DNA from: a virus
IMG/VR virus record: IMGVR_UViG_3300025151_000237
Span: 1-27,081 of that record
Length of the DNA: 27,081 nucleotides
Direction: 5' to 3' (one strand)
The notes beneath the pieces are model-generated. The model had not been told where the DNA came from, made no database searches, and was given only the letters and a program-made list of their open reading frames with translations. How positions within the stretch are numbered: the first letter of the stretch is position 1; each line of letters starts with the position of its first letter. Below, in pieces: positions 19,501 through 25,642 of this stretch. Made by a program: the position numbers and the translations under genes.

Positions 19501-22500
19501 GGATACCTTAGATATTGCAATAGGAAAACATGTGAAAGTTACAAATGCTGACACAGGTGGATGGAAGTTATTCATGAAAACTGCAACAGGTTTTGAAAAC
19601 ATCGGCACTGAGAATGGCACTATTAGATTATCAACAAAACTTTATGACTATTCGCAAGACGCTACAGGTTTTGCCGGTGAAGACACATTTGATGATAACT
19701 TTTTTGATCAAGAACCAAGCACCGAGACAAGGAAAGTTCTTACAGCGTTACGAGATGATCTATTCATAAATGATCTCGCAATAGAGTACAACACCTTGTT
19801 CTTCACAGGTCTTAGAAAAGTCCTTTCGGAACAGACTTATGTGGACTGGATGTTTAAAACATCTTTCATCAATGCCAAAAATAGTGTTAGGCAACTAGAT
19901 CAAAGAAAAACATATACTACAGGTACGGATTCGTGGATTGAAAGTTATATTAATGAGGTCAAACCTTTTCATACCAAACTGCGTGAATATAGACTAGGTT
20001 ACGATAAGACCGAAACGCAGGACGGTATATTCTCGGATTTTGATAATCCAACTTTTTATGATGCATCGACAGGCAAGATTAGAAGTCTAAATGTTGATTT
20101 AGACACAGCCAAGTTGACAGAATATCCCCATCAGATGTGGTATGACTATCATAAAAAATATGTTAAATCAATAACAATAACAGCAGGCGGATCTGGTTAT
20201 GAAGTTGCCCCATCGGTTACAATACTGGGAGGCACAGTCGGCTCTACAGGGCCTTTCCAGATACAGGCAACAAGTTCATCTGGTGCAACAAGTGGACAGT
20301 TTGGATATTATTATCCTCTGTTTACAAGTCAGAAACAGGCTGAAATATATGACTCACAAAACAGTGGATCGGGCACAACCAAATCCTACACTTTTGATGG
20401 ATATGCGGGGAACTTCTATGGGCCAAGTGCTTCAACAAGTGAGGCTCAATCTAACAAATCAGGATCGTTCAAAATGTATGTCACTCCAGCATCAACTGGT
20501 GCGACTGCAACTGCCATAATACAAAATGGTGCGGTGACAAAAATAAATGTGACAAGTGTAGGTGCTAATTACACCGCAACACCTACTGTGGTTTTAACAG
20601 GCGGAAAGACCGACGGGACAACACCCACTGACACTGCCAAAGCATATGCAAATTTAGAAAACGATTTAGTAAGAGATTTTGATACCACTATCAAATTTGA
20701 CAGGGTGTCAAGCACTTCTCGTGTGGTTGACTGGGCGGCATCTACAAGTTACGCATACAATGATTTGTTAAGATATAAAAACCAATTGTACAAAGTCACA
20801 AACGCCTTTACATCATCTACAGATTTTGATGACAACATAGGCAAGGTGTACAAGGTCTATGGCAACGAGACAGGACTTACAGCCGCGGACAGGACCAAAG
20901 GTTTCTACACTCCAGGTGCAGGTATGCCAGGTAACGAACTAGATCAGGTAATGACTGGTGTTGACTATGGTGGCACTATGGTAACTGGCCTGTTGTTTAC
21001 TCAAGAAGCAGGTTGGGACAAGGCTGGATGGTATGATTTTCCATGGGATAATTATGGTGGGTCTAGGATAAAGGCTTTTAGGGCGGATGGATCCACAGCG
21101 GTATATACTTTTGACACTGCGCCTGCAACAACAGATGTATTTCAAGTCTATATCACACATGGCGACAGCACTAGGAGAAAACTTTCAGATGTCATAAGAG
21201 GTGATGGTTCCACAACGGCATTTACAATTAGTGAAACTGCAGACTCAAATGCCTTAGTTGAATTCATTCCTTTCGATGATGATGGTGTTTTAACACCTAC
21301 GGATGATAGGACACTGGATTCTATAATCAAAGGTGGATTGTTTACATCGGCCTTAGGACACGCTCCAAGCGATATTGTTTTAGAAGGAGACGCTTTTGTT
21401 TCTCCGGATACAAGTTATGCTCCTGAGGAGGTGTTGCCTGGACAATTATTTGACACAGTCGACATCAAAGTTTACACTTCACCTGAATCTGGAGTGCCGT
21501 TCATTAGTGAATTAAATTATTTGGGAGACGGCACAACTACTACTTTTGCAATAGGTGATTTTCCAGGAACTTTAGGATCAGTGACAGTGGCGGTGGACGG
21601 CGTTGTTCAAAAAGGAAGTGCGTTAGATTCAACAATTTCCGATTACACAATTGACGTGGCTAATAAACAAATAGTGTTTGACACTGCACCTGCCAACCAC
21701 AGTGTGATCTCAACCAAAGTCTTTGCTATTTCTGGAGAAAATTATAGAGTCTTAAACACATTCACAGGAGATGGATCTACAAGGGCGTTTTTGACTAGCA
21801 CAAGGGGAGAATTCAATTTAGATTCAACTACATCAGACATCTATGTCACAGTTGACGGAGTACCAACAAATGCTTACGTGACATCTACATTGGCAAACAC
21901 AATTACTGTTACTTTCAATACGGCTCCTGCCGCAAACACTTTCATACAGATAGCCGGATTCAACAAATCAACAACATCCACAAGAAGTTTTGCCAGTGTA
22001 AGGAACGAAGCAATAACATATGATGGATCAACAAATAGATATAGTTTGACATATCCTGCTGGATCCATAGGACCGTTTTCAGGACTTACCATAGTTGAAG
22101 TCAACGGCAGAGTGTTGAGAGGACCAGACAACACTTATTATGTAGGTGACGGTAGTACATACACCTATGGCGTAGTGTCAGGACTAGGCGACGACTCAAC
22201 AGTAGACCCTGCTAAAACTATTTCTTCAGCGTCACAGGTTGAAGTTTTTGTCAATGGCATTAAGAAAAATTTAAACACGGACTACACAGTTGATATTAGT
22301 AATCAAAATGTAAATTTTGTTACATCAGCAGTGCCTTCCGCAACAGATGTTATCTCCATATCGACACTGGTAGATAATCAATATTTTGTGGACGGCGGAG
22401 CCGATGCGGACTTGGTGTTGGTTCCAGGCGCAATCACCAGTCCATACTCGCTATCGTCTGGAGACAAAATTTCAGTAACAACTTTCAACAATGCACTAGG

Positions 22501-23401
22501 CATGAAGCAGAGAAGAGAAGTTCTTGAAGGAAGACCGAGCGGTATATTCAAGTTAAGATTTGACACTTTGAATGCTGGATACACTTTTGTTTGGTTGAAC
22601 GGTGAACAATTAGTACAGGGAAGTGATTACACGGTGAGTGGAAGCACAATAACAGTAAACGGAAAAACAATAACATCTTCGGACAGGTTAGATGTCATGT
22701 ATTTTGCTGTTGACTCGGCAGTCAGTGCCACAGGTTTTAGGATATTCAAAGACATGCTTAATAGAACATTCTACAAGAGGATAAGCAAGACAGCCACTAC
22801 AAAATTAGTTGAAGACATGACCGAGGGAACATCTACTATAACAGTTGCAAATGGAACGGTGTTAAGCGAGCCAAACATTACGGCAAACGTTCCAGGAGTT
22901 GTGTTTGTTGACAAAGAAAGAATTGAATATTTTACTAAAGCAGGTAACACGTTAGGACAACTAAGACGTGGTACACTGGGAACAGGAATTAAGGAGCATG
23001 GATCAGGCACTGAAGTGGTAGATGCGTCTGGTACTCAAACCATCCCTTATGCGGACACAGTGCATACCAACACTTTCACAGGTGACGGTAGCACAGTTGT
23101 GTTTGCACTATCACAAGCACCATCCAACGCTAGTGAGTTAGACATATTCATTGGTGGCCAACGATTGTTGCTCACTAGCGAGGATGGATCAACAATAAAT
23201 TACTCTGTTGACGGAAGCACTACTGCGGTGACATTAAGCACTGCTCCTGCTTCAGGAACGCAGGTCAAAATATTACACAAGAAAGGACAGGTCTGGTACA
23301 CAGCGAAAGATGGTAATCCTGCGGATGGCCAAGGATTACAGGCTTCAACCACACAACAGGCTAAATTCATTGCTAATGAGCCTACAAACGCACCTGAATA
23401 A
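10505..23401 (+). CDS. Giant modular baseplate/fibre protein (4298 residues) at the gp7 position
   Basis: One uninterrupted frame of 4298 codons, about half the window. Modules in order: an N-terminal domain with LPAFYRTDTNQRFLSSTLDA and LERLDGYIGR (29-65); a cupredoxin-like domain (about 188-289); two isolated beta repeats with NGxxxxxGxDYT (about 683-762 and 916-989); a chitin-binding-like module (1666-1706); a stretch reminiscent of T4 gp7 (about 1710-1811); a seven-bladed FG-GAP-like propeller (about 2100-2545); a Trp-rich part (WWDLSTVKWLWYEQ, about 2640-3100); Gly-rich GSGY repeats (3222-3367); a second chitin-binding-like module (3410-3446); and a C-terminal array of GDGST repeats (3525-4262). 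No signal peptide or membrane segment. It follows gp6 with stop-start overlap, where T4 has gene 7 (1032 residues), so it is probably a wedge or peripheral baseplate protein expanded into a host-contact structure. No break or frameshift is visible. The gene is certain; its exact role is inferred. Confidence 0.85.
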   Translation: MADNPTNALTNNEVVKQGSNEYRRTVQHLPAFYRTDTNQRFLSSTLDALVQKGNLERLDGYIGRQDAYTRAVTDRYLPATSRDRFAYQLEPIVTYTDKDTTSVNPEDQVKFTGSYDDYINQIKYFGAKTNNHDRLNKQTIYSWNPAIDYDKLINYREYYWMPNGPGSLEIDSVGPSAVIEYSVSNLAKGAYNFTHRENENNPILTLYRGNTYKFDVNAKGHPFWIMTEPYKAKVAADGSTSTIFSTGVTNNGADYGTVTFTVPTSGAPDTLYYQCGNHDAMYGILQIKDISSTTAINVEDDIVGAKNYSLRTLDLSNGMKVKFPTSLVASDYQNKEYYVEGVGEAITLTDVEDLITPGSYATETTILYDQVAYDTRPYAKSYYTPDKKDYITIKRDSQDRNAWSRYNRWFHRSVIEETAKINGHTPVLAEDDRAKRPIIEFDSGLALYNHGTVAKKSVTLYDTVTTDAFSNVVKQTGYIVDGLALADGMRVVFAADTDPIVKNKIYDVNFVTAGDSTQVINLTEASDASPSNDDSIFIEFGTANQGKTFRYDSTTESFVEAQEKEDVNQEPLFAMFDESHVSFDDATTYPNSTFSGAKVFSFATSDSATTDTVLGMKVKYKTINNVGDIVFESDQTSGSFTYKSGNTTVTKKLAEGHLHYTTSRATHNSKTSWIKRPLESKQRVIRTFVVDETEKKLFPIDFYKDSAELTDLEVSVVVNGTRKTLGVDYTLENGTKNKFVKFSKDLTVDDQVRIAGYSSADKIETKGIYEIPENLSTNSLNVQLGTFTFGQILNHVRDIFDKNQDLTGSIPGVSNLRDKPDARLKGGSIHQHEGSLLPAIFNLIDQDANFVTAVDYVSKEYEKWYNSFLTHATGTAYEGIATDRVDEIITSITTGRNSSFPFYYEDMLGWGENVSTRSYTVMGSSQTDYALDSQYSTTELSNRAVYVYLNDVQLILGTDYTFSTADDSVNITKSLVEGDKIVIKDYADTTGSYMPPSPTKLGMYPKYTPEKFTDTTYITDTEVIRRHDGSIIKAYGDERDDLILELEKRIYNNIKVSYDSDLIKLNDVMPSVFYSTDYSLSEIDAVMGPDFYQWAGRNNVQYINNTSFSEGSPFTYNYAGSTDRITGAKLPGYWRGIYKYFYDTDAPHVRPWEMFGHSEKPTDWEDTYGAAPYTSGNDVLWNAIASEPGRQGKPDISSYLPVDASGNLLDPLAAGLVNNFDIPGRQSGWKFGDQAPAETAWRRSSAYPFTVIKTLALTKPAKFFSNFFDPSRLSTNVSGNQISTDTGVRMTLENAKYHLETETNTATGVTTRYQTAGYQPLIINHLVSKNLDSKTFYYDKMKNLSVQLGYKLGGFTDKDNIKVLTDSVSPGSTSGSKFIPDENYKILFRTSNPVESFYYSGVLIEKNTDTTTKTDGSTVTNVGGFKVLGYSTVKPYFNFNYPVKTSTETAVQVGGSTAVKRYSAFQETTQTIPYGYVLDTIQDVADFLFGYGHWLESQGFRFNKFSKELKETLNWQNAVQEFLFWTTQEWAPGSAVTVSPAADGFELDTNNSIVGKLRNLAGDYSILDAGGRKIDIRELSTKRIGKTFELGIKSDSVGLYNIALNTVQKEHLLLFDNTTVFSDIIYEPSTGFRQQRLKLVGWKTGGWNGDYYAPGFVFDAAQVTQWIANTDYKIGDSIEYQGKFYVAKINHNSGAKFITENWKLKNNKPLPQLIPNFDYKISQFNDFYNLETNNFDESQQQLAQRLIGYQSRDYLENLFVNDVSQYKFYQGYIREKGTQNAIDKILKAKYEGEDISLDLYPEWMIRTGNFGNMDSVENVQIILKDNEIKANPQSIELTDVLSDTVEYPRSQAVDKSELYYAPVEYTASTTFKKVDYSKAGFDRENTQVFKTAGYPQLQQVQHTAFDIEDILNLDMNRITANDLIWVANKSNRDWDVFRLTNSGIKIADLTLINDGTQLQVTFTGSHNLSAGSTTTEADFFGISNSEESTLNGVYQVVAVPDHKTVTIDFDGNTAFIPTLADGSTADSFGNVYKFVSVRLSSMDNVNDLLNHDDYVDKNDAIEHPGDKVFADSDSSGLWRVYEKQDPYTSRIRLSPDSTTANQNFGFRIVARNDGRTVIASAPGKGQGEVHFLFRSQATAGDELLAQSVGTMTDNDDNTSRLGESLSMSTDENFVVAGAPFTNTIGADGSTRQLNAGLIKVYLWDPSTFKYGLLNTLNPPTDGSSANENLNFGFAHKISEPTLASTRTTGQKYLFVSAPGHDSNTGRVYFYTWGIGADGSTYDTWTQDYTIEAPDGGSGQRFGHRLTANDNGDILAVSSQAPGNAGKVEIFVRTGASNDGSTKNAFTLVQTITGVASDGSSLNTAFGESLAMSKDGTTLIIGAPGVDGTDNPDSGAVYYYKWNADGSTNTYTLQQTISAPSTSTNMKFGTSLDINNDGTRLVMGAEKFANPREMKFDLGETTFDLQDTSIVDSNTESGGAFTATMYNSKFVVDDTLISDNVSSNDDFGRGVCIIDNSVFVGAPEDDGNTASDGSTKIENDGTVACYDLTVNGQYSWKNIVTETALIDTDKLGKVFDFSRSSKQIRGFYDLYDPVKGRILGVADREIHIKTTWDPAVYNVGTKSNTQTPWAENHIGEVWWDLSTVKWLWYEQDTQEYKVNTWGKTFPGSNIDVYEWVESRLLPSEWNSRSGTQQGASEGISGTALYGDNSNYTEIKRYDSKVDQFVSTYYYWVKNKATLPANSVKDRKNTVAFVANLIRNPGQFDVQYYSVTDTNKFIVNNVKGLVNSDIVLNMDIRNNTFEGDAHSVWKLVREGDKDFKPTAQIESRWWDSLIGKTSAGDIVPDTSLPVNERYGNRLRPRQSWYVDRYSALKEIIDYANSVLKKNQLVGQINLTNLDSKDPEPTAQSLEWDASVDTYAELTYVNTADLSGTVNYLVKADETANNYWAIYQWAGTEWSRTKLQTYNTSAYWSYTDWYKTDGSMVHDENTPVDKQVKFEYELDTLDIAIGKHVKVTNADTGGWKLFMKTATGFENIGTENGTIRLSTKLYDYSQDATGFAGEDTFDDNFFDQEPSTETRKVLTALRDDLFINDLAIEYNTLFFTGLRKVLSEQTYVDWMFKTSFINAKNSVRQLDQRKTYTTGTDSWIESYINEVKPFHTKLREYRLGYDKTETQDGIFSDFDNPTFYDASTGKIRSLNVDLDTAKLTEYPHQMWYDYHKKYVKSITITAGGSGYEVAPSVTILGGTVGSTGPFQIQATSSSGATSGQFGYYYPLFTSQKQAEIYDSQNSGSGTTKSYTFDGYAGNFYGPSASTSEAQSNKSGSFKMYVTPASTGATATAIIQNGAVTKINVTSVGANYTATPTVVLTGGKTDGTTPTDTAKAYANLENDLVRDFDTTIKFDRVSSTSRVVDWAASTSYAYNDLLRYKNQLYKVTNAFTSSTDFDDNIGKVYKVYGNETGLTAADRTKGFYTPGAGMPGNELDQVMTGVDYGGTMVTGLLFTQEAGWDKAGWYDFPWDNYGGSRIKAFRADGSTAVYTFDTAPATTDVFQVYITHGDSTRRKLSDVIRGDGSTTAFTISETADSNALVEFIPFDDDGVLTPTDDRTLDSIIKGGLFTSALGHAPSDIVLEGDAFVSPDTSYAPEEVLPGQLFDTVDIKVYTSPESGVPFISELNYLGDGTTTTFAIGDFPGTLGSVTVAVDGVVQKGSALDSTISDYTIDVANKQIVFDTAPANHSVISTKVFAISGENYRVLNTFTGDGSTRAFLTSTRGEFNLDSTTSDIYVTVDGVPTNAYVTSTLANTITVTFNTAPAANTFIQIAGFNKSTTSTRSFASVRNEAITYDGSTNRYSLTYPAGSIGPFSGLTIVEVNGRVLRGPDNTYYVGDGSTYTYGVVSGLGDDSTVDPAKTISSASQVEVFVNGIKKNLNTDYTVDISNQNVNFVTSAVPSATDVISISTLVDNQYFVDGGADADLVLVPGAITSPYSLSSGDKISVTTFNNALGMKQRREVLEGRPSGIFKLRFDTLNAGYTFVWLNGEQLVQGSDYTVSGSTITVNGKTITSSDRLDVMYFAVDSAVSATGFRIFKDMLNRTFYKRISKTATTKLVEDMTEGTSTITVANGTVLSEPNITANVPGVVFVDKERIEYFTKAGNTLGQLRRGTLGTGIKEHGSGTEVVDASGTQTIPYADTVHTNTFTGDGSTVVFALSQAPSNASELDIFIGGQRLLLTSEDGSTINYSVDGSTTAVTLSTAPASGTQVKILHKKGQVWYTAKDGNPADGQGLQASTTQQAKFIANEPTNAPE
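11066..11370 (+). other. Cupredoxin-like domain with complete type 1 copper ligand set
   Basis: Residues about 188-289 of the giant protein. The pattern LYRGNTYKFDVNAKGHPFWI, a central TVTFTVP strand and LYYQCGNHDAMYGILQI is that of a cupredoxin. The four ligands of a type 1 copper site are present: His221 in GHPF, Cys275, His278 and Met281 in CGNHDAM. The Cys-x2-His-x2-Met spacing equals that of amicyanin. Similar CxxHxxM segments occur in other marine phage structural proteins, by my recollection. Metal binding itself is inferred. Confidence 0.75.
15500..15625 (+). other. Chitin-binding (CBM5/12)-like module 1
   Basis: Residues 1666-1706 of the giant protein: W-x3-TDYKIGDSIEYQGKFYVAK, a spacer, then ENWKL. 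The order Trp, Tyr-x-x-Gly-Asp, Tyr-x-Gly-x-x-Tyr, Trp is that of small CBM5/12 modules, which bind chitin or related glycans through exposed aromatics. It is short, and such modules also serve as plain structural inserts in phage fibres. Confidence 0.55.
15631..15935 (+). other. Gp7-like segment of the giant protein
   Basis: Residues about 1710-1811. The segment LIPNFDYKISQFNDFY, RDYLENLF, then YKFYQGYIREKGTQNAIDKI and ISLDLYPEWMIR resembles, from memory, the C-terminal half of T4 gp7 (an aromatic-Phe-Tyr, Lys-Gly, helix pattern before a strand). It matches the gene position after gp6. Support is moderate because it is a by-eye comparison. Confidence 0.4.
16800..18140 (+). other. Seven-bladed FG-GAP-type beta-propeller
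   Basis: Residues about 2100-2545 of the giant protein. Seven repeats each start with an FG-like motif: F2104 (FGFRIV), L2161 (LGESLS), F2231 (FGFAHK), F2301 (FGHRLT), F2365 (FGESLA), F2427 (FGTSLD) and F2506 (FGRGVC), spaced 57-79 residues apart. Most continue with a DG-type turn, a hydrophobic strand and (I/V)GAP, as in IIGAPG and VVAGAP. Seven units is the normal number for an integrin-alpha-like propeller. The last gap is longer and holds an extra insert. Confidence 0.82.
20168..20606 (+). other. Two Gly-rich GSGY-type repeats
   Basis: Residues 3222-3244 (ITITAGGSGYEVAPSVTILG) and 3347-3367 (INVTSVGANYTATPTVVLTG) are two copies of a beta repeat with a Gly/Asn-Tyr turn and a Pro-x-Val strand. 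Such repeats are frequent in phage tail proteins. They flank a Ser/Gly-rich stretch. Confidence 0.65.
20732..20842 (+). other. Chitin-binding (CBM5/12)-like module 2
   Basis: Residues 3410-3446 of the giant protein: WAASTSYAYNDLLRYKNQLYK followed by an acidic-Ser stretch. It shares the Trp, Tyr-x3-Asp, Tyr-x-x-x-Leu-Tyr pattern with module 1 but the closing Trp is not evident, so it is the weaker of the two. Confidence 0.45.
21076..23290 (+). other. C-terminal array of GDGST beta repeats
   Basis: Residues about 3525-4262 of the giant protein. Repeats have the form GDGSTxxFxL, a loop, VxVDGVxQ, xDYTxD, a strand, and (T/S)APA with a final strand. GDGST-like starts are at about 21084, 21200, 21529 (GDGT), 21768, 22020, 22145 and 23083. 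A tail-protein segment ERIEYFTKAGNTLGQL...RGTLGTG lies within it near residue 4140. Two further single units with NGxxxxxGxDYT occur far upstream (about 12552-12790 and 13250-13470). Confidence 0.75.
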
Positions 23402-23404
23402 ATA
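23397..23404 (+). promoter_or_regulatory. Late promoter variant before the 241-residue protein
   Basis: AATAAATA, one mismatch (first base) from TATAAATA. It contains the TAA stop of the giant gene and lies 14 bases before the next ATG. By T4 spacing the transcript would begin about one base before that ATG, so any message from it would be nearly leaderless. Confidence 0.45.
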
Positions 23405-23410
23405 CACTAG

Positions 23411-24136
23411 ATGACACAGGACAATAAACCAATAGAATCAAAAGAAGAGAATAAGAAGCCTCAAGATAATACAGGTGTTATGATGACAGGGCACATCAAA
23501 ATTTTCGATCCAGAAACAGGCGAAGTGATCGTTGATAAAAGAAACGCTATACACTATGAAAACATGTCTCAGGCACTTGCCAATTCATTGGCGAATAAAT
23601 CAACAGGATTTGTCCACGAGATGGCTTTTGGAAACGGTGGTACTTCAGTAGACCCAACTGGCATAATCACATATTTGACACCAAATTCAACAGGCACAAA
23701 TGCCACATTGTACAACCAAACATATTACAAAGTTATAGATGATAACTCTGCAACGAACAAAGACACCACACGAAACAAAATGGAAATTAGACACACCGCT
23801 GGCAACAAGTACACTGATATAGTGTGCACCTGCACTTTGGACTATGGAGAGCCAACAGGACAAGCGGCCTTTGACAACACAACAAACTTCAATGGTGATT
23901 TCGTGTTTGATGAACTAGGATTAAAAAGTTGGGAAGGCACAGAGAACGGATCAACAAACAAATTGCTCACACACGTTATTTTTCACCCTGTACAAAAATC
24001 TTTGAACAGGTTAATACAAATAGATTATACACTTAGAATACAAAGTTTAACCACTTTCACCGAAACAAGTTCAACTGCATTGTCTACTTCAAACACTGTA
24101 AGTGGAACTACTTCAGGTGGTAACACAGGATACTAA
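23411..24136 (+). CDS. Conserved marine T4-like phage structural protein, function unknown
   Basis: A 241-residue protein. Its first 20 residues are charged and Pro/Lys-rich. Residues about 22-90 (VMMTGHIKIFDPETGEVIVD, NAIHYENMSQALANSLANK, MAFGNGGTSVDPTGIITYL) are a pattern that I recall from virion proteins of marine T4-like phages next to tail-fibre genes, with no known function. The middle is beta-rich, with FDELGLKSW near residue 175, and the tail of about 20 residues is mostly Ser, Thr and Gly and ends in NTGY, like the tail of gp6. A plausible role is a fibre-attachment or baseplate-periphery protein. It starts nine bases after the giant gene with no Shine-Dalgarno sequence, and its stop overlaps the next start. 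Confidence 0.75.
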   Translation: MTQDNKPIESKEENKKPQDNTGVMMTGHIKIFDPETGEVIVDKRNAIHYENMSQALANSLANKSTGFVHEMAFGNGGTSVDPTGIITYLTPNSTGTNATLYNQTYYKVIDDNSATNKDTTRNKMEIRHTAGNKYTDIVCTCTLDYGEPTGQAAFDNTTNFNGDFVFDELGLKSWEGTENGSTNKLLTHVIFHPVQKSLNRLIQIDYTLRIQSLTTFTETSSTALSTSNTVSGTTSGGNTGY

Positions 24137-24141
24137 TGGCA
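24126..24141 (+). repeat. Stop-start coupling box, copy 2
   Basis: CAGGATACTAATGGCA, identical to 10495-10510. It encodes a terminal Gly-Tyr, the stop, and the overlapping ATG of the next fibre gene, with AGGA as ribosome site. Confidence 0.7.
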
Positions 24142-25632
24142 TACACTGTAAACAAGACTAATAGTTCATCGTCCCCGAACTCATACACAGTTCAGGATGG
24201 CGTTTTAAATGATCAAACAGATCTAAAGTTTATCGGAAAAGGGTATGCTGGGTATGGCGAAGTAATTGCGGAAAACTTTTTACACTTGTTAGAAAATTTC
24301 TCCAACCCGTCGGCACCATCAAAACCCATCACAGGGCAGTTATGGTGGGACGAAACTAATTCTAAATTACAAGTGTACAATGGCACAGCATTTCAAACAG
24401 CAGGTGGTAGTGCACCTTACCAGTCCACAGCACCCTCTGGTTTAGCACAAGGTGATATTTGGATCGATTCTGATACAGGACAACTTTATTTCTACAACGG
24501 TTCTGCTTCAGTGTTGGTGGGACCACCAAGTGCTACAGGAACAACCAGTGGTTTTACTTTTGACAGTATATTAGATTCGAGCGACGCAACACAAAACATA
24601 ACAAAATTGTTCAATGACGGTAACCTGATTGCAATCATATCGGAGGACACCTTTACACCGAAAGTTTCACTTTCAGGATTTGCTTCAATCAAAAAAGGTA
24701 TAACTCTCACCACTGCAATAGCAGACACGAAGTTTCAAGGCACAGCCACTGACGCTGACGCACTGGGTGGAGTTGCCGCGGCAAACTACCTAAGGTCAAA
24801 TGCAGATGACACAGCGACAGGAATAATTTCAATTGCTAACGATGGTGGACTTGTGGTCGGTGCTGACGCTGATATCACCCTGACAGTTGATTCTTCAGGA
24901 GGAATAATCTCGAACACGGTTGCAAACACAGACATCACATTCAAGGTTAACGACGCGGGAGTTACAACAACTGTCATGACAATTGATGGTTCAGAATCAA
25001 GGGTCGGTATTGGAACAACAACGCCTAGCACAAAATTAGATATTTCAGGAACAACAACTTCTACAGCATTTGCAGGACCACTCACAGGAAATGTAACAGG
25101 AAACTTGTCAAGTTCAGGTGCCAACACAATGGGCACTTTGACAATGGGTGGCACACTTACGACAAAAGGAATACTACCAGACACAACAACAAGTTATGAT
25201 ATAGGGTCAACTACTAAGAAGTACAACGTTGTATATGCCAAAGCAACTTCGGCCCAATACGCTGACTTGGCTGAGGTTTATGAATCAGATTCAGAGTACC
25301 CGATCGGCACAGTAATGATATTTGGTGGCGAAAAGGAAGTAACCCAATCTACTATTTCTAATGACACAAGAGTGGCAGGCGTAATAAGTGAGAACCCAGC
25401 ATACTTAATGAACAATGATTCACCAGGACAGGCAGTTGCACTTGTAGGAAAGGTCAAGTGCAGGGTACAAGGAGTTGTCTCAAAAGGTGATCTTTTAACT
25501 ACATGTGGAACTAATCCTGGATGTGCCCAAAAGGCAATAAGTCCAGTCATAGGTTCAGTTGTAGGAAAAGCAATGGAAAACAAGGATGATGCGGGAGAAA
25601 GTGTCATTTTAATAAGCGTAGGAAGACTATAA
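24136..25632 (+). CDS. Tail-fibre-like protein A
   Basis: A 498-residue protein. The N-terminal 135 residues contain LKFIGKGYAGYGEVIAENFL and two copies of a G-x-(L/I)-W-x-D ... L-x-(V/F)-Y-N-G motif (GQLWWDETNSKLQVYNG and GDIWIDSDTGQLYFYNG). The middle is a Thr/Ser/Gly-rich stalk with GTATDADALGG, ANYLRSNADDTATG and a VGIGTTTPSTKLDISG segment of the kind found before fibre tips. The C-terminal part (about 375-498) has YADLAEVYES, YPIGTVMIFGG, RVAGVISENPAYLMN, VALVGKVKCRVQG and VILISVGRL, a module common at the ends of phage fibres; it contains three Cys residues (one in VKCRV, two in TTCGTNPGC). It is paralogous to the next protein in the first 200 residues. Likely a trimeric fibre; receptor unknown. 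Confidence 0.78.
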   Translation: MAYTVNKTNSSSSPNSYTVQDGVLNDQTDLKFIGKGYAGYGEVIAENFLHLLENFSNPSAPSKPITGQLWWDETNSKLQVYNGTAFQTAGGSAPYQSTAPSGLAQGDIWIDSDTGQLYFYNGSASVLVGPPSATGTTSGFTFDSILDSSDATQNITKLFNDGNLIAIISEDTFTPKVSLSGFASIKKGITLTTAIADTKFQGTATDADALGGVAAANYLRSNADDTATGIISIANDGGLVVGADADITLTVDSSGGIISNTVANTDITFKVNDAGVTTTVMTIDGSESRVGIGTTTPSTKLDISGTTTSTAFAGPLTGNVTGNLSSSGANTMGTLTMGGTLTTKGILPDTTTSYDIGSTTKKYNVVYAKATSAQYADLAEVYESDSEYPIGTVMIFGGEKEVTQSTISNDTRVAGVISENPAYLMNNDSPGQAVALVGKVKCRVQGVVSKGDLLTTCGTNPGCAQKAISPVIGSVVGKAMENKDDAGESVILISVGRL

Positions 25633-25635
25633 ATA
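25628..25635 (+). promoter_or_regulatory. T4-type late promoter before tail-fibre-like protein B
   Basis: Third exact TATAAATA. The TAA stop of fibre protein A (25630-25632) is inside the box. The next ATG is 15 bases from the box start, so a transcript starting at the T4 distance (near 25641) would have a leader of about two bases. Confidence 0.65.
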
Positions 25636-25642
25636 CAGGTAT

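Noticed and set aside
23397-23404. Reading the giant gene as two or more genes joined by a sequencing error
   Set aside because: The frame is uninterrupted for 4298 codons, modules run without gaps, and composition is even along it, so a single gene is simpler.
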